The notes beneath the pieces are model-generated. The model had not been told where the DNA came from. It was given only the letters and a program-made list of their open reading frames with translations, and searched no databases. Position numbers and translations under genes: made by a program. Shown here one piece after another: positions 45,309 to 54,497 of a stretch of 64,000 nt of DNA. Position 1 is the first letter of the stretch; each line of letters begins with the position of its first letter. This DNA comes from Dyadobacter crusticola DSM 16708. GTDB taxonomy: Bacteria > Bacteroidota > Bacteroidia > Cytophagales > Spirosomataceae. The stretch is taken from contig NZ_JNJB01000004.1 in the NCBI RefSeq assembly GCF_000701505.1, forward strand, positions 1 through 64,000, in the 5' to 3' direction.

Positions 45309-45641
45309 TTGGAGATTTGTTTCAAGGATCGCAAGCTTGAAAAGATCGTCAACGATGATCGGAAGCTATTTAAGGAGTTTGGGCGCACTCGGGCATTAAA
45401 GATAAGAGCACGTCTTTCTCAGCTACTTTTTGCAGAGACACTCGATGATGTCAGGCACATGCCGGGCAATTATCATGAATTATCTGGCAACAGGAAAGGA
45501 CAATGGGCGTGCGATCTTGATCAACCTTTCAGATTAATATTTACACCACAAGAAAAGCCGGTTCCGATAAATGCGTACGGACAATATATCTGGGCGGAAG
45601 TCACAGGGATAGAAGTTATTGAAATTGTTGATTACCATTAA
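45309..45641 (+). CDS. RelE/HigB-like toxin (plasmid maintenance killer family)
   Basis: 110 residues from a TTG at 45309. The N-terminal CFKDRKLEKIVNDD, then RMRARLSQLL-like helix IRARLSQLLFAETLDDV and the strand CDLDQPFRLIF fit the RelE/ParE superfamily HigB toxins that cleave mRNA on the ribosome. No ATG occurs before residue 51, so a non-ATG start is required. The partner antitoxin gene begins 12 bp after the stop. The start is the least certain part, because the promoter-like element lies almost on it. Confidence 0.82.
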   Translation: MEICFKDRKLEKIVNDDRKLFKEFGRTRALKIRARLSQLLFAETLDDVRHMPGNYHELSGNRKGQWACDLDQPFRLIFTPQEKPVPINAYGQYIWAEVTGIEVIEIVDYH

Positions 45642-45653
45642 ATTAGCATCAAA

Positions 45654-46565
45654 ATGAAAAATCGGTACACCCCTAAGTCAATCCCGCACCCCGGTGAAAC
45701 ACTGAGGGAGAAACTGGATGAACTTGAAATGGGACCGAAGGAATTCGCAGTTCGTACTGGCAAGCCAGAAAAGACGATTACTGCTGTGCTAAATGGAGAG
45801 AGTTCCATTACCCCCGACATGGCGGTTAAGTTCGAGATCGTAACACGCATTCCCGCTCACTTTTGGATGAACCATCAGAGCGGTTTTGATGAACATATTG
45901 CTCGCGAAAAACAAAAAAAGGTCATTCAGGAAGCTGTTCCCTGGGCGCAATCTTTCCCAATCACGGAAATGTGCCAAATGGGATGGTTACCGGATAGCAA
46001 AACGGAGTTTGACATAGCAGCCGCCTTGCTGACGTTCTTTGGCTTCGCCGAACATCATGCGTGGGAAGATTACTATTTCAAACAACAACTTAAAGTTGCA
46101 TTTCGCATCTCGCTTGCAAATACAGCCGAACCTTTTGCGCTATCTGCCTGGCTCAGACGTGGTGAATTGCAGGCAGCAGAGTTGCAAGCCGGCAGCTATT
46201 CGGAGAAAAGTTTTAAGGGAGTTTTGCCAGTTCTCAGAGAGTTGATGTTTAACCAACCCTCCGGCTTCTTTGAGAAACTGCAAGGTATTTGTCTAAGTGC
46301 AGGCGTTAAAGTGGTACATACGCCACCACTGTCCAACTCCGCCATAGTCGGATCAACCAGGTGGATACTCGAGACGCCCCTGATACAGCTTTCAATTGCG
46401 GGCATTTCTGATCCTGGATTCTGGTTTACATTCTTTCATGAAGCAGGCCACATTCTACTACATCGGAAAAAAGATATTTTTCTCGAAAAAGTCCCATACG
46501 CAGAAATGGATGAGAAAAAAGAAAGAGAAGCTGATGAATTTGCAAAGAAGTGGGTTACGCAGTAA
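45654..46565 (+). CDS. HigA-like antitoxin fused to an ImmA/IrrE metallopeptidase domain
   Basis: 303 residues. Residues ~10-75 are an XRE helix-turn-helix of the VapI/HigA type (IPHPGETLREKLDELEMG, TITAVLNGESSITPDMA). Residues ~130-300 carry an ImmA/IrrE-like zinc peptidase domain with HEAGH at 262-266 and a distal acidic EREADEFAKKW that can supply the third ligand. The fusion may let the antitoxin respond to, or perform, proteolysis. It should neutralise the upstream RelE-like toxin and repress the operon. Confidence 0.88.
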   Translation: MKNRYTPKSIPHPGETLREKLDELEMGPKEFAVRTGKPEKTITAVLNGESSITPDMAVKFEIVTRIPAHFWMNHQSGFDEHIAREKQKKVIQEAVPWAQSFPITEMCQMGWLPDSKTEFDIAAALLTFFGFAEHHAWEDYYFKQQLKVAFRISLANTAEPFALSAWLRRGELQAAELQAGSYSEKSFKGVLPVLRELMFNQPSGFFEKLQGICLSAGVKVVHTPPLSNSAIVGSTRWILETPLIQLSIAGISDPGFWFTFFHEAGHILLHRKKDIFLEKVPYAEMDEKKEREADEFAKKWVTQ

Positions 46566-46633
46566 TTGGCGGAAATTACATGGCACAAATTTTTACTCCA
46601 TATTTTCCGAAACCAACGATATGTACTTGAAAA

Positions 46634-48154
46634 ATGGCTGTAATCGGCGAGCTGATCAAGAAAGCAATTGATTTTACGGGCAAGATCCTCAGTGATCCCG
46701 AACCTGTCCAGGCCCAGAAAGAAGCACTGGGAAAGCTGCTCGAAACAGCAAAACTCACTGCATTTGGCAAAAAATACCAGTTCGCCGACATCCTCGCCGC
46801 TGACGATCTAGTCAAGGCATTTCAGGAGAAAGTTCCGGTACACGATTACGACAAAATGTTTGCAGAGTGGTGGCATTACCTGCTCGAAGGACATCAGAAT
46901 GTAACCTGGCCAGGCGGACAAAACTATTTCGCGCTAAGCAGTGGTACCACCAGCAACAGTAAATACATCCCTGTCACCGACGATATGCTCGCCTGCATCC
47001 GAAAAGCAGGTGTTTCAGAAATCACAAACCTCGGCGTATTCGACCTCCCGGCCGACTTCTTCACCAAGCAGATCCTGATGCTGGGCAGCAGTACCAGCCT
47101 GATCCAGAAAGATGATCACCAGGAAGGCGAAATCAGCGGGATCAGCGCCAGTAACCTGCCCGCCTGGTTTGGCGGATTCTACAAGCCCGGCCAGGAAATC
47201 GCCTCCATTACCGACTTCGATGAGCGTGTGAGACGGATTGCGGAGGAAGCGCCCAAGTGGGATATCGGCTGCATTTCGGGCATTCCCTCCTGGGTTGAAC
47301 TGATGCTTAAAGAGATTATCCGATACAACAACCTTGAAACAATTCACGATATCTGGCCAAACCTAATGGTATATACCACGGGCGGCGTTGCGTTCGAACC
47401 TTACCGTAAAAGTCTGGAAAGATTGCTTGCCCGGCCGCTTGTTTACATTGACACTTACCTCGCCTCAGAAGGTTTTATCGCCATTCAAAAGCGGCCTGAT
47501 ACAACTTCAATGGCGCTCTTTCCCGACAATGGGATCTTCTATGAATTTGTACCATTCAACGCAGATAATGTGGATGAAGACGGATTGGTAAAACCCGGCG
47601 GGACTGTACTTTCCCTGGCTGACACAGAGGAGAACGTTGAATATGTACTGCTGATTTCGACCGTTTCCGGTGCCTGGCGCTACATGATCGGTGATACCGT
47701 CATGATCACGGACAAAGCGCGCGCTGAGATTAAAATTACGGGCCGAACGAAGCATTACCTCAATGTGGTCGGCGAGCAGCTTTCTGTCAACCAGATGAAT
47801 GACGGGCTGCGCGTGATTGAAAGTGAATACGACGTGGTGATCAAGGAGTTTATCATTTCGGCTATTCACCGTGGCGACGAGTATATCAATAAATGGTACC
47901 TCAGCTGCGACAAGTCCATTGACAAAGTCAAAGTGGCCGAGTCACTGGATGCAACTTTGCGAGAAAACAATAAGAACTACAATGTAGCCCGCACCCGCGC
48001 ATTGAAGGGTGTTGAAGTGGAGCTGATACCTGAGGAGGTTTTTTACGAATGGAGTGAAGAGACCAAGAAAAAAGGTGGTCAGGTGAAGATACCGCGTGTT
48101 TTGAAAGAAGAGGATTTCCTAGAATTTGCTGCATTCGCAGAGGCTAATTCATGA
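46634..48154 (+). CDS. GH3-family acyl-adenylating / amidosynthetase-like enzyme
   Basis: 506 residues matching the GH3 auxin-responsive promoter family in length and motifs: the nucleotide-binding segment FALSSGTTSNSKYIPV (~100), a central VYTTGGVAFEPY and the RYMIGDTVMITD region. In plants, GH3 enzymes activate hormone carboxylates with ATP and join them to amino acids; bacterial homologues are common in Bacteroidota and their substrate is unknown. Its last 6 bp overlap the stop of the convergent zincin gene. Confidence 0.88.
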   Translation: MAVIGELIKKAIDFTGKILSDPEPVQAQKEALGKLLETAKLTAFGKKYQFADILAADDLVKAFQEKVPVHDYDKMFAEWWHYLLEGHQNVTWPGGQNYFALSSGTTSNSKYIPVTDDMLACIRKAGVSEITNLGVFDLPADFFTKQILMLGSSTSLIQKDDHQEGEISGISASNLPAWFGGFYKPGQEIASITDFDERVRRIAEEAPKWDIGCISGIPSWVELMLKEIIRYNNLETIHDIWPNLMVYTTGGVAFEPYRKSLERLLARPLVYIDTYLASEGFIAIQKRPDTTSMALFPDNGIFYEFVPFNADNVDEDGLVKPGGTVLSLADTEENVEYVLLISTVSGAWRYMIGDTVMITDKARAEIKITGRTKHYLNVVGEQLSVNQMNDGLRVIESEYDVVIKEFIISAIHRGDEYINKWYLSCDKSIDKVKVAESLDATLRENNKNYNVARTRALKGVEVELIPEEVFYEWSEETKKKGGQVKIPRVLKEEDFLEFAAFAEANS

Positions 48155-48757
48155 AGGCAGCGTCCTTTTAGCTTCCAGCTTTTTAACTTGTTCCACGATA
48201 TCATCCGGCGAAAGATACAGGCGGGCTATTTTCCGCTTGTACTTTTCCGACAAAGAAGCATGGTCCAATATGAAGTGCTTGGTTTTGAGAATGTAATTTC
48301 CCAAACCGTGGTTAACCGCATAAGTATCCGCCACCCGCTCTGCTTCCTTTACATACTTTGAGGAAAGCAGATAACCCAGCCCGAAACGCATCATTCCTGT
48401 CAGGCTGCGGTTTTCATAATCCATTACATGTCCCAGCTCGTGCCCGATCCAGCCGACAATAATGTCAGACGGGATCTGGTGAATGGGGATAGCCGAATGC
48501 GTCAGCCGGAACATCGCGCTGATATTGATATTATATGCACGCTTTGTACTGAACATTGTACTGATTTTCGGCTGCGCCTGCATGACCGAACCTCTGATCT
48601 TCCGCTTAAAAATAAAGTTGATGTGCGTGTCTTTCAGTTCGGGATAATGCGACAATGCGCGCAGTACCTCTGTCTCGATTACCTTCGGGATGCATTTATT
48701 GTTACGGAACGATCCGGGGTTGGGAGGTAAGGAATTGTGATTGTCTGAAGTAAGCAT
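48149..48757 (-). CDS. Small putative zinc metallopeptidase (HELGH motif)
   Basis: 202 residues with no clear signal peptide. GWIGHELGH (106-110) is an HExxH zinc site, followed ~28 residues later by KEAERVADTYAV, whose Glu or Asp could be the third ligand, as in gluzincins of the M48 or SprT-like kind. The protein is shorter than typical M48 enzymes and lacks their membrane helices. I cannot name a family. The stop overlaps the convergent GH3 gene end. Confidence 0.75.
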   Translation of the reverse strand: MLTSDNHNSLPPNPGSFRNNKCIPKVIETEVLRALSHYPELKDTHINFIFKRKIRGSVMQAQPKISTMFSTKRAYNINISAMFRLTHSAIPIHQIPSDIIVGWIGHELGHVMDYENRSLTGMMRFGLGYLLSSKYVKEAERVADTYAVNHGLGNYILKTKHFILDHASLSEKYKRKIARLYLSPDDIVEQVKKLEAKRTLPS

Positions 48758-48853
48758 AAAGTAAAAAAGTCATTTCTCCTGCTTCGGTCTCCAATAATTG
48801 TTCCAATATACACCTTAGTTTAAGGGTTCCATTCACAAACTTTTCCTGACCCG

Positions 48854-49849
48854 ATGATCCAAAAAGCATTACTCCTGTCGATACTCTTTGTTGCAAATAT
48901 CACCTCCGCCTTTACCCAAAACCGTGAGCCGGTTGTGAAACAAAACATGCCGCTCGATTCAATCCGCCTGAGCGACCCCTGTATCCTCGCCGACCCAAAA
49001 ACAAAAACTTACTACATGACAGGCACCGGTGGGATGTTGTGGAAAAGTCCCGATTTGAAGAAATGGTCGGGGCCGTACAAGGTTGCCAACACTGATCCAG
49101 AATCCTGGATGGGCAAAAACCCGATGATCTGGGCAGCTGAACTGCATTACTATCAGGATAAATATTACTACTTCGCCACTTTTACAAACCGCGATGTGAA
49201 GATTGATACCGTAGGTGAAAACGTGATCGAGCGCCGCGCCTGCCACGTACTCGTCAGCGACAAAGCCGAGGGACCGTATATTCCTATGAAAGACCCCACC
49301 TACCTACCCGCCCAGATGCCCACTCTCGACGGTACTCTCTGGGTGGAAGACGGAAAACCCTATCTCGTTTATTGCTACGAGTGGCTGCAAAACCTGGACG
49401 GCACCATTGAGAAAATTGAATTGAAGCCCGACCTGAGCGGCACAACCGGCAACAGCAAGCTGCTTTTCAAAGCAAGTGAAAGCCCGTGGAGCCGGGAAAA
49501 TGTGAAAGGTAAAGTTCTGCCCAATAAAGTAACTGACGGACCCTGGCTCTTCCGCTCGGGTACCGGCAAGCTGGGAATGATCTGGACAAGCTGGATTTAC
49601 GATAAGTACACCCAAGGTGTAGCATATTCCCAATCCGGCAAGCTCGACGGCCCGTGGATTCAGGAAAAAGAGCCCATTACCCCGCCGAACTTTGGCCATG
49701 GAATGCTTTTCAAGACTTTTGGCGGCAAATGGCTGATGTCCGTACACAGCCACAAAAGCGTAAACGGCCGCACAATCAGATACCCACATTTGTTTGAAGT
49801 AGATTTTTCGGGTGACAAGCTTGTTATCGGCAAAATGTTTGTGCCTTGA
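48854..49849 (+). CDS. Glycoside hydrolase family 43-like enzyme
   Basis: 331 residues with a signal peptide (IQKALLLSILFVANITSAFT). A five-bladed propeller is implied by repeated blade motifs. The catalytic base region is RLSDPCILADPKTKTYYM, and the pKa-modulating Asp is in PTLDGTLWVEDGKPYLVY. The third site reads VTDGPWLFRSGTGK, with Asp where many GH43 proteins show Glu before GP. Known activities are arabinofuranosidase and xylosidase; the exact one is not visible. It is probably periplasmic. Confidence 0.85.
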   Translation: MIQKALLLSILFVANITSAFTQNREPVVKQNMPLDSIRLSDPCILADPKTKTYYMTGTGGMLWKSPDLKKWSGPYKVANTDPESWMGKNPMIWAAELHYYQDKYYYFATFTNRDVKIDTVGENVIERRACHVLVSDKAEGPYIPMKDPTYLPAQMPTLDGTLWVEDGKPYLVYCYEWLQNLDGTIEKIELKPDLSGTTGNSKLLFKASESPWSRENVKGKVLPNKVTDGPWLFRSGTGKLGMIWTSWIYDKYTQGVAYSQSGKLDGPWIQEKEPITPPNFGHGMLFKTFGGKWLMSVHSHKSVNGRTIRYPHLFEVDFSGDKLVIGKMFVP

Positions 49850-49858
49850 AGTAACTTG

Positions 49859-49890
49859 TTGAAAGTTAATGAAAATGTCAATTATCTTTA
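49859..49890 (+). promoter_or_regulatory. Promoter of the VOC-family gene
   Basis: TTG at 49859-49861 and TATCTTTA at 49883-49890, with 21 bp between, fit the Bacteroidota -33/-7 arrangement. The ATG is at 49909. It overlaps the end of the GH43 downstream region. Confidence 0.5.
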
Positions 49891-49908
49891 TAAACCAAAA
49901 CTGCACGT

Positions 49909-50271
49909 ATGGAACATAAAGCCAAATCTTTAAGACCATTTATAGGCGCAAAGGATTTTGATATTTCAAGAAGCTTTTACCGGGATCTTGGGTTTGAAGA
50001 ACACGTAATCAGTTATAATATGTCCGTCTTCAAGCTCAATGAACTTGCCTTTTACTTGCAGGATTACTACGCCAAAGAGTGGATTGAGAATACCATGCTT
50101 TTCCTGGAAGTGGACGATGCCGACCGCTACCGGAAAGAACTGTTCGCCCTGGATTTACCAGGCAGATATGAAGGTGTAAAATTAACGCCTGTCCGCACTG
50201 AGACCTGGGGTAAAGAATGCTTTTTACACGATCCGTCGGGCGTTCTCTGGCATTTCGGTCAATTTTTCTGA
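49909..50271 (+). CDS. VOC-superfamily protein (glyoxalase / bleomycin-resistance fold)
   Basis: 120 residues. The pattern RPFIGAKDFDISRSFYRDLGF at the N-terminus and ETWGKECFLHDPSGVLWHFGQF at the C-terminus are the two halves of a VOC domain (paired beta-alpha-beta-beta-beta units). The metal ligand positions are partly occupied (Glu in WGKECF). The substrate is unknown; homologues include resistance and isomerase proteins. Confidence 0.85.
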   Translation: MEHKAKSLRPFIGAKDFDISRSFYRDLGFEEHVISYNMSVFKLNELAFYLQDYYAKEWIENTMLFLEVDDADRYRKELFALDLPGRYEGVKLTPVRTETWGKECFLHDPSGVLWHFGQFF

Positions 50272-50305
50272 AAACTTTTTGCTAAACACTTTCAACAAAC
50301 CAGCC

Positions 50306-50983
50306 ATGAAAAATTTTACTTCTCTACTGTGCTCTGTATTGCTTTTGAATGCAGTTGTAAGTTTTGGTCAAAAGCAACCTGATTTGTTCAGGCGGAATGT
50401 GGATGTTCATATTATGCCCATCGCACTCGCTTTTCCTGATCCTTCTATCCGGATTGGAAGTGAGTTTATGACCGGCGGCAGGTGGAGCTACGGACTAAGT
50501 GTAGGCGCTGGCGTGCGGGCGCTTACTTTGGGAAAAACGCTGTTCGGCAACAACAAACCACCCCAATACAGCATGGTGGAAATCCGGCCGGAGGTGAAGT
50601 TCTACTGGCTTAAAAGAGACTACATGGGCTGGTACCTGGCGGCAGAAGGCATTGTTTCTCATGTAAACAGGGAGCTGGGAAGAGATTCCCATTACGTATC
50701 CGATACCACCCAGATCTACTTCGAGCGATCGAATTTCAGTAAAACAAAATTCGGTCTTGCCGGCAAGATCGGCGCCAAATTCCTGATCCCGAAAAAGCTG
50801 ACGATTGACCTTTACACCGGACTTGGCCTCGCCCGCACGAATGTCAGATATACCGAAATCGTAAATCCCAGAGAAGAATCGTACGATCCGTTTTTTGAAG
50901 GAGAGAATTTTTATCCCGGCAAGAAATTTACTCCGATCGTGTCCGTCGGGGTGAAATTCGGAATGCTCGTCTGGCAGGATTAG
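50306..50983 (+). CDS. Outer-membrane beta-barrel protein, unknown function
   Basis: 225 residues from ATG 50306 (MKNFTSLLCSVLLLNAVVSFGQ, signal peptide). Strand-turn patterns alternate through the sequence (GGRWSYGLSVGAGVRALTLG, LTIDLYTGLGLARTNV) and it ends SVGVKFGMLVWQD. It resembles the DUF3575-like and OmpA-barrel-like small outer-membrane proteins of Bacteroidota. No role can be given. A terminator follows. Confidence 0.7.
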   Translation: MKNFTSLLCSVLLLNAVVSFGQKQPDLFRRNVDVHIMPIALAFPDPSIRIGSEFMTGGRWSYGLSVGAGVRALTLGKTLFGNNKPPQYSMVEIRPEVKFYWLKRDYMGWYLAAEGIVSHVNRELGRDSHYVSDTTQIYFERSNFSKTKFGLAGKIGAKFLIPKKLTIDLYTGLGLARTNVRYTEIVNPREESYDPFFEGENFYPGKKFTPIVSVGVKFGMLVWQD

Positions 50984-51031
50984 GCTGAATGATACGCAAA
51001 CCCTGCGATCGGGTAGTTCATTTTCCAATTC

Positions 51032-51063
51032 AAAAGTTGCGTCAGTTCTGGCGCAACTTTTTT
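51032..51063 (+). terminator. Rho-independent terminator
   Basis: AAAAGTTGCG (51032-51041) pairs with CGCAACTTTT (51052-51061), continuing into a T-run. It lies 14 bp before the ABC transporter start. Confidence 0.85.
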
Positions 51064-51076
51064 GCTGTAAGCGGAT

Positions 51077-52819
51077 ATGAGATTATTGTTAAAATACCTT
51101 CGTCCGCATTACCGCCTCATTTCTTTCGCTCTTCTGCTGGCCGGTATTGCCCAGCTGCTGACTCTGATAGATCCCGTTATTTTCGGGAAGATTATCGACG
51201 AATATGCGACGAACACGGCCGGACTGAGCGAGGACGAGCTGCTGCGCGGCGCCACCCGCTGGCTTTTGCTCGCGCTTGGGATAGCAGTACTGGCGCGTTT
51301 ATGCAAAGCGGCACAGGATTACATTACCCGCAAGGCGGTGGCCCGTTTTGGCATGTACATTTTCAATGATGGACTCAAACAAACACTCCGCCTGTCCTTT
51401 CAGGAGTTTGAAGAAAGCCGGAGTGGCACTACCCTCTCCGTACTTCAAAAGGTAAAAACCGACGCCGAGCGGTTTATCAATGCATTCATCAATGTACTCT
51501 TTTCGTCTTTCGTGGGCGTGGGTTTTCTGGTTTGGTACAGTATCAACCGTAATTGGCTGCTCGTACCTGTGTTCTTCGTGGGCGTTTTGCTTTTAGGCTC
51601 GCTCACCGGACTGCTTTCCAAGCGCATCAAGGGCATTCAAAGATCCATCAACCGGCAAACGACCAAACAGGCGGGCGTAATTACAGAGAGTCTCCGCAAT
51701 ATAGAGCTTGTTAAAAGTCTGGGCTTAACCTTTGCCGAAATACGACGACTGAATGCATTAACGCTGGATATTTTCGAGCTGGAAATGCAGAAAGCGCGCA
51801 AGGTAAGCTTCCTCTCCTTCCTGCAAGGCAACATGCTCAACCTGCTCAAACAGTCGATCCTCTTCATTTTACTCTGGCTGATTTTCAGGAAAGTGCTCAG
51901 TACCGGCGAGCTGATTGCCATGCAATTTATATCAACTGCCATTTTCACGCCTTTGCAGGATCTCGGTAATATGATCATTCTGTACCGTGAAGCCGATGCT
52001 TCTTTGAAGAGTTTTGATCAGTTAATGCAAAAGCCCATTGAGAAAAGACCCGAGAACTCGGTTGAGCTTGGCAAATTGGAAAGTCTGCGTTTCAGTCACA
52101 TTGTGTTCCGTCATCAAACTGCTGGTTACAATGCAATCGATGACATTTCGTTCGATGTTGCTTTGGGACAAACCATTGCCTTCGTGGGACCTTCGGGATC
52201 GGGTAAGTCTACATTGGTGAAGCTTTTGGTCGGCTTGTACACGCCGGTAAGCGGCGCTATTTACTTCAACGAAACCCCAGCAACACAGATTCGTTACAAT
52301 CCATTGCGGCGGCAAATCGGTTTCGTAACGCAGGATACGGCGCTTTACGCAGGCACGATCCGCGATAACCTCCTTCTGGTAAAACCTGCCGCAACCGACG
52401 AGGAAGTTCAGGAGGCACTGCGAAAAGCCTCAGCGCTCGGACTTGTTGCCAAAGCTTCCAATGGGCTCGATACCATTCTAGGTGAAAACGGGATGAAACT
52501 TTCAGGCGGCGAAAAGCAGCGGATCTCCATTGCACGCGCATTGCTGCGAAATCCACAGCTGTTGATTTTCGACGAAGCTACCTCCGCACTCGACTCGCTC
52601 ACCGAAGAAGAAATTACCGCCACAATCCGCGATATATCCACCAGCCGCCACCAAATGACCATCTTAATCGCCCACAGATTATCGACCGTCATGCATGCTG
52701 ATGTGATTTATGTTTTAGAAAAAGGCAAAATCTCAGAGTCGGGCTCCCACGACGAGCTGCTCGAACACAAAGGACTCTATTACTCGATGTGGCGGCAGCA
52801 GGTTGGTGAACGCAGGTAG
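51077..52819 (+). CDS. ABC exporter, fused permease and ATPase
   Basis: 580 residues, a half-transporter of usual length. Residues ~1-310 are six transmembrane helices of the exporter type; residues ~335-575 are the nucleotide-binding domain. Walker A is GPSGSGKSTL, the Q-loop lies in GFVTQDTALYAG, the signature is LSGGEKQRISIARALL, Walker B is LLIFDEATSALD and the switch His is in LIAHRLSTV. It acts as a dimer. It could export lipid, peptide or drug; nothing nearby identifies the cargo. Confidence 0.93.
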   Translation: MRLLLKYLRPHYRLISFALLLAGIAQLLTLIDPVIFGKIIDEYATNTAGLSEDELLRGATRWLLLALGIAVLARLCKAAQDYITRKAVARFGMYIFNDGLKQTLRLSFQEFEESRSGTTLSVLQKVKTDAERFINAFINVLFSSFVGVGFLVWYSINRNWLLVPVFFVGVLLLGSLTGLLSKRIKGIQRSINRQTTKQAGVITESLRNIELVKSLGLTFAEIRRLNALTLDIFELEMQKARKVSFLSFLQGNMLNLLKQSILFILLWLIFRKVLSTGELIAMQFISTAIFTPLQDLGNMIILYREADASLKSFDQLMQKPIEKRPENSVELGKLESLRFSHIVFRHQTAGYNAIDDISFDVALGQTIAFVGPSGSGKSTLVKLLVGLYTPVSGAIYFNETPATQIRYNPLRRQIGFVTQDTALYAGTIRDNLLLVKPAATDEEVQEALRKASALGLVAKASNGLDTILGENGMKLSGGEKQRISIARALLRNPQLLIFDEATSALDSLTEEEITATIRDISTSRHQMTILIAHRLSTVMHADVIYVLEKGKISESGSHDELLEHKGLYYSMWRQQVGERR

Positions 52820-52881
52820 CTGAATGCACGCACGTTTGGCACAATCCTTGCTTATAACCCGGTCAACATTCTTTGAACAAC

Positions 52882-53178
52882 ATGGAACAAATGAAAATCG
52901 ACCAGGATGCACTGGTACCTGTGGATTTCGAAAATGAGGCATTGACCCGTAACCTCAAAATCTTCCGCCCTGCTGTATTTACCGACGGGGATATGTACAA
53001 ATGTCTGCTCGGGCCGGATCTGGAAACGGGTATTCTGGGCACAGGAGATTCAGCACGGGCTGCGATGCTGGACTGGGATGTAAAATTAAATGAGTTCATC
53101 AGTGCCCACGACCCCAACGATCCGCTTGCGCAGTATGTACTGGATATGCTTGCTACTACGTCTAATATGGTTTGGTAG
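52882..53178 (+). CDS. Small acidic hypothetical protein (98 aa)
   Basis: 98 residues from ATG 52882; a TTG three codons earlier is less likely. It is soluble and acidic, with segments DMYKCLLGPDLETGILGTGDS and LDWDVKLNEFISAHDPNDP. I recognise no domain. It stands between the ABC exporter and the end of the cobalamin operon, on the opposite strand to the latter. The coding look is good (balanced composition, no rare patterns). Confidence 0.65.
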   Translation: MEQMKIDQDALVPVDFENEALTRNLKIFRPAVFTDGDMYKCLLGPDLETGILGTGDSARAAMLDWDVKLNEFISAHDPNDPLAQYVLDMLATTSNMVW

Positions 53179-53199
53179 CGTACAGGTTAGCATTTAAAA

Positions 53200-53721
53200 T
53201 CAGACGCGGATCACAAGCACTGCGCCGTATTTTACTTCTATCTTAAAAAAATCGGCAAGCAATGTGCCCCGGTGGATCGTCAGCAGCATCCGGATTACAC
53301 CTGCGTGCGTCACTATTGCCACGCGCTGCCAATTCATTTTAATTAACTCACTCCAAAATACATTGACCCGCAGCTGCAAGTCGAGCATACTTTCACCTCC
53401 GGGCACGCAGCAGTTCACAAAATCGTCCATCCATTGTTGAAGATCGTTTTGATCAACCGTATCCCAGGTTTTTCCTTCCCAGTCGCCGAAATCAAGCTCA
53501 GCCAGGCGCGGATCTGTGGTAAATGCAGGATCAATTTTTTCCGCCAAAAGCGTGCAGCGTGTCGCCGGACTGGAATATACCTGATCGAATTTTACCGGAA
53601 GCTGAGTTTTCAGGATGTCAAACTCTTTCTCAAAATCCCCGGTAAGAGGTACTTCGAGCCGCCCGTAGATCAAGCCTGGCGAGAGTGCCGGGGTAGTGTG
53701 CCGGATCAGATAAATTTCCAT
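53200..53721 (-). CDS. cobC: Alpha-ribazole-5'-phosphate phosphatase
   Basis: 173 residues from ATG 53721 (MEIYLIRHTTP), a histidine phosphatase. The catalytic RHT motif (His8), VYSSPATRCTLLAEKI and VTHAGVIRMLL are all present. It removes the phosphate from alpha-ribazole-5'-P (or from adenosylcobalamin-5'-P) at the end of B12 nucleotide-loop assembly. The start overlaps the cobS end by 16 bp. It is the last gene of the minus-strand cobalamin operon. Confidence 0.9.
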   Translation of the reverse strand: MEIYLIRHTTPALSPGLIYGRLEVPLTGDFEKEFDILKTQLPVKFDQVYSSPATRCTLLAEKIDPAFTTDPRLAELDFGDWEGKTWDTVDQNDLQQWMDDFVNCCVPGGESMLDLQLRVNVFWSELIKMNWQRVAIVTHAGVIRMLLTIHRGTLLADFFKIEVKYGAVLVIRV

Positions 53722-54497
53722 ATTGCAATCAGGCAAAAGTAAAAACCCACTTCGCACACCTGCTGGACCGCACCCAGGCAATCCCCTGTATATCCCCCAA
53801 TCCATTTCACAAAATACCGGCTCATCGCCCAGGTAACCACGCCTAGAAAGGGAATGGACAAGAGCGGAAGCGCAGAGCTGAACATCGTGCACAGCAAAAG
53901 CAAAGGCACAATCCCGAACATAGCAGCAATTGCCAATGTAACGGCTGTGACATTTTGCGCCACCGGCTTTGCTTTACTATCGTCGGTATCGCGTGCATAA
54001 GGCTGATTGTAAATGATCGATGCGGGCATCAACCGGCTGATCGCATGTGCCGCTATCATCAATCCAAAAACTTGTGAAACCTGATTGTCAAAACGATCAG
54101 CTAGCTCCTGTAACAAAGCAAATTTCAAGGCCAGGATACCAATCAGCCCCAAAGCACCGTAAGTACCCAATCGACTGTCTTTCATGATGACCAGGATCTT
54201 ATCGCGCGTCCAGCCGCCGCCAAAGCCGTCGCAGGTATCCGCAAAGCCGTCTTCGTGCAGCGCACCTGTTGTGAGAATGGAGGCTATGATTGAAAATACG
54301 ATGGCAATGGAAAAGCCGGTCAGCGGTGAAATAACCAGCCACACCGCAGCCGAAATGCCGCCCACGATCCAGCCAATCAGCGGCAGAAAGCGCGTAGCCG
54401 GACTCAGGTTCTCTGGCTTGAACACAACCCAGCCGGGAATCGGAATCCTGGTGTAAAATTGCAATGCAGCAAAAAAGAGGGCAGCCTGGTGTCTCAT
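53706..54497 (-). CDS. cobS: Adenosylcobinamide-GDP ribazoletransferase (cobalamin synthase)
   Basis: 263 residues with about six membrane helices. The family signature is GFADTCDGFGGGWTRDKIL followed by KDSRLGTYGALGLI, providing the Asp-rich Mg site. It joins adenosylcobinamide-GDP and alpha-ribazole(-P) at the inner membrane. The start overlaps the cobT stop (ATGA), so they are translationally coupled. Confidence 0.95.
   Translation of the reverse strand: MRHQAALFFAALQFYTRIPIPGWVVFKPENLSPATRFLPLIGWIVGGISAAVWLVISPLTGFSIAIVFSIIASILTTGALHEDGFADTCDGFGGGWTRDKILVIMKDSRLGTYGALGLIGILALKFALLQELADRFDNQVSQVFGLMIAAHAISRLMPASIIYNQPYARDTDDSKAKPVAQNVTAVTLAIAAMFGIVPLLLLCTMFSSALPLLSIPFLGVVTWAMSRYFVKWIGGYTGDCLGAVQQVCEVGFYFCLIAIWKFI

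Noticed and set aside
46396..46671. Basic 91-aa frame overlapping the end of the HigA/ImmA-like gene
   Set aside because: Out-of-frame shadow of the metallopeptidase domain and the start of the GH3 gene.
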